The translations under genes and the position numbers were made by a program. A stretch of 64,000 nt of DNA from Prolixibacteraceae bacterium JC049. GTDB taxonomy: Bacteria; Bacteroidota; Bacteroidia; Bacteroidales; Prolixibacteraceae. The notes under the pieces are model-generated. The model had not been told where the DNA came from. It worked only from the letters and a program-made list of their open reading frames with translations, and did not search any database. Below, piece by piece: positions 62,626 through 64,000 of this stretch (position 1 is its first letter; each line of letters opens with the position of its first letter). The stretch covers positions 186,001-250,000 of the forward strand of contig SACZ01000007.1 in assembly GCA_023369685.1 (NCBI GenBank), written 5' to 3'.

Positions 62626-64000
62626 ATGTATAATCTAAAAATTACAATACGAAGATTACTAAAAGACAAAGCCTTTTCGACCATAAATATTTTGGGACTG
62701 GTAATCGGAATCGTTTCATTTCTAGTTTTATTTATCCATGTTTCTAACGAAAAAAGTTTTGACAAGCATATTGCGGGACATGAAAATATTTATCGAGTAA
62801 TCTCGACCTTTGAAGGAAGAAAAGGAGCACTTTGGGCACGTAGTATTGGGATAGTTCATTCCGCATCGCAAGAAATCCCTGAAATAGAACTTGCCACCAG
62901 GTTCTCGCACTGCGATGTTGGAACAATAAAGGTGAATGAAAATGCGGTATCGCAAAAAGATATAATGTCGGTTGATGAAGCTTTCATCAAAATGTTTGAA
63001 GTAGAAGCCATTCTAGGCGATTTATCAGAAATTACAAAGCCTAAAGTGGTTTTTATTAGCGAAGAATTTGCGCAAAAATACTTTCCAAACACCAATCCCA
63101 TTGGTAAAACTATAGATGTTCAGGCTTTACAATTTGCATATAATTTAGGTAATTACGAGATTCGGGGTATTGTTAAAAACACCCACCCAAAATCGCATTT
63201 AAAATATCAATTGCTTCTATCACAAAAAGGAGGAAAGCTGGAGAATATGTATTCAAAGATTTCGAATCTGAAAATCTATTGGATATATAACTATTTCAAA
63301 CTACATGATGGAATTGATCCAAACACAATTGCAGATAAAGTTAAAGCCTATTACGATGCAAGTAAACTCAAAACAATGGGGAGAGTTCAAGAGTTTAACT
63401 TTAGTTTATTTCCTATTGATGATATTCATTTAAAATCAGATTTTCGATATGAATTAAGAGAAAGCTCAAGCAAAATAAATATCGGATTATTTATTCTAAT
63501 AGCATTTATAATTTTATTTACCTCCATACTAAATTTTACCAATCTAAGCATTGCTAAACTAATTAAACGCTCAAAAGAACTAGGCTTAAGAAAGTCTATT
63601 GGTGCCAATCTTAAACAGCTGCTCAAACAATCACTTATTGAAGTACTTGTCATTTGCAGTGTTGCTGTAGGCATTTCACTTTTAGCAATCCATTTGGCTA
63701 AACCTGTTATCAATAAACTTTTCGAAATTGAGTTCGATATTTATTATAACGAACCGATTGTCTATATAAGTATCCTTGCAGTTATGGTAATATGCCTGGG
63801 ATTAAACACTCTTTTTGTTTTTATGTTTTTAGTGGCTCGAAAGTCTACAGTTCATATTTTAGCCCAACGTAATAACTTCTCTGGTAATTATCTATTAAAA
63901 TCATTGTTAGTAGCTCAGGTTTCAATTGTGGTTATTCTTATTTCGGGCACTTTACTTGTAAACAAACAAATCAACTTCATACTGAATAAACCTTTGGGTT
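62626..64000 (+). CDS. FtsX/MacB-type ABC transporter permease (partial, runs off the right edge)
   Basis: The reading frame opens at the ATG at 62626 and stays open to base 64000, about 458 residues. It has the layout of large Bacteroidota permeases: a first membrane helix (FSTINILGLVIGIVSFLVLF), then a MacB-type periplasmic domain of about 240 residues (VFISEEFAQKYFPNTNPIGK). An FtsX helix set follows (NIGLFILIAFIILFTSILNF, then LIKRSKELGLRKSIGANLKQ). A second FtsX-like set begins near the edge (LLKSLLVAQVSIVVILISGT). Such permeases work with an ATPase in export or mechanotransmission. The ATPase gene would lie beyond the window. Confidence 0.88.
   Translation, partial: MYNLKITIRRLLKDKAFSTINILGLVIGIVSFLVLFIHVSNEKSFDKHIAGHENIYRVISTFEGRKGALWARSIGIVHSASQEIPEIELATRFSHCDVGTIKVNENAVSQKDIMSVDEAFIKMFEVEAILGDLSEITKPKVVFISEEFAQKYFPNTNPIGKTIDVQALQFAYNLGNYEIRGIVKNTHPKSHLKYQLLLSQKGGKLENMYSKISNLKIYWIYNYFKLHDGIDPNTIADKVKAYYDASKLKTMGRVQEFNFSLFPIDDIHLKSDFRYELRESSSKINIGLFILIAFIILFTSILNFTNLSIAKLIKRSKELGLRKSIGANLKQLLKQSLIEVLVICSVAVGISLLAIHLAKPVINKLFEIEFDIYYNEPIVYISILAVMVICLGLNTLFVFMFLVARKSTVHILAQRNNFSGNYLLKSLLVAQVSIVVILISGTLLVNKQINFILNKPLG

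Noticed and set aside
1-64000. CRISPR array, prophage or insertion sequence
   Set aside because: No regularly spaced direct repeats, integrase, transposase or phage structural genes were seen.

Overview
This window is chromosomal DNA of a Bacteroidota bacterium. The evidence is TAnnTTTG-type promoter boxes, a SusC/SusD pair, a type IX secretion C-terminal sorting domain, BF3164-like propeller lipoproteins, the gene group ligA / small conserved protein / dapA, and a tmRNA whose tag reads GENNFALAA. A marine or brackish anaerobe of the Marinilabiliales type is my inference, based on Na+-type V-ATPase ligands, an NhaC antiporter and AblB (acetyl-beta-lysine osmolyte synthesis).

Region 1 (1-15.3 kb): a partial ablB on the minus strand, then a long plus-strand gas vesicle cluster. 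In order it holds gvpA, two coiled-coil genes in the place where gvpC usually sits, gvpN, a small conserved-looking gene, gvpJ-like, a Get3/ArsA-type ATPase, three gvpL/F genes (the first fused to a J-domain), gvpG, a gvpO-like gene, a fourth gvpL/F, a third gvpA-family gene, a fifth gvpL/F and gvpK. It ends with a cytoplasmic PAS-PAS histidine kinase and an NtrC-type sigma-54 activator. A near-consensus sigma-54 promoter lies about 80 bases before gvpA, so the cluster probably carries its own switch. The Get3-like ATPase and the J-domain fusion suggest a dedicated chaperone route for the very hydrophobic GvpA. This is the most interesting part of the window.

Region 2 (15.4-23.4 kb, minus strand): a Chlamydia/Bacteroidota-type V-ATPase operon in the order A-B-E-DUF2764-D-I-K, preceded by a UspA-like gene. 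The K subunit has Na+-type ligands. Region 3 (24-32 kb): a secreted GH3 beta-xylosidase/glucosidase with a PA14 domain, then ssrA (tmRNA), rpe, dapA, a small conserved gene and ligA.

Region 4 (32.5-48.3 kb): a small outer-membrane protein, NhaC, a repeat-bearing intergenic stretch with a duplicated leader segment, a 2,256-residue TPR protein with 33 repeats, several secreted or membrane proteins, a CPBP protease and a T9SS-sorted surface protein. Region 5 (48.5-57 kb, minus strand): a polysaccharide-utilisation-type locus with alkaline phosphatase, GH2 glycosidase, SusC and SusD.

Region 6 (57.3-64 kb): an ECF sigma factor and its membrane anti-sigma factor, three exported propeller-like proteins (two of them lipoproteins), and the start of an FtsX/MacB-type ABC permease behind a second sigma-54-like promoter. 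No CRISPR array, insertion sequence, prophage, rRNA or tRNA gene was seen.
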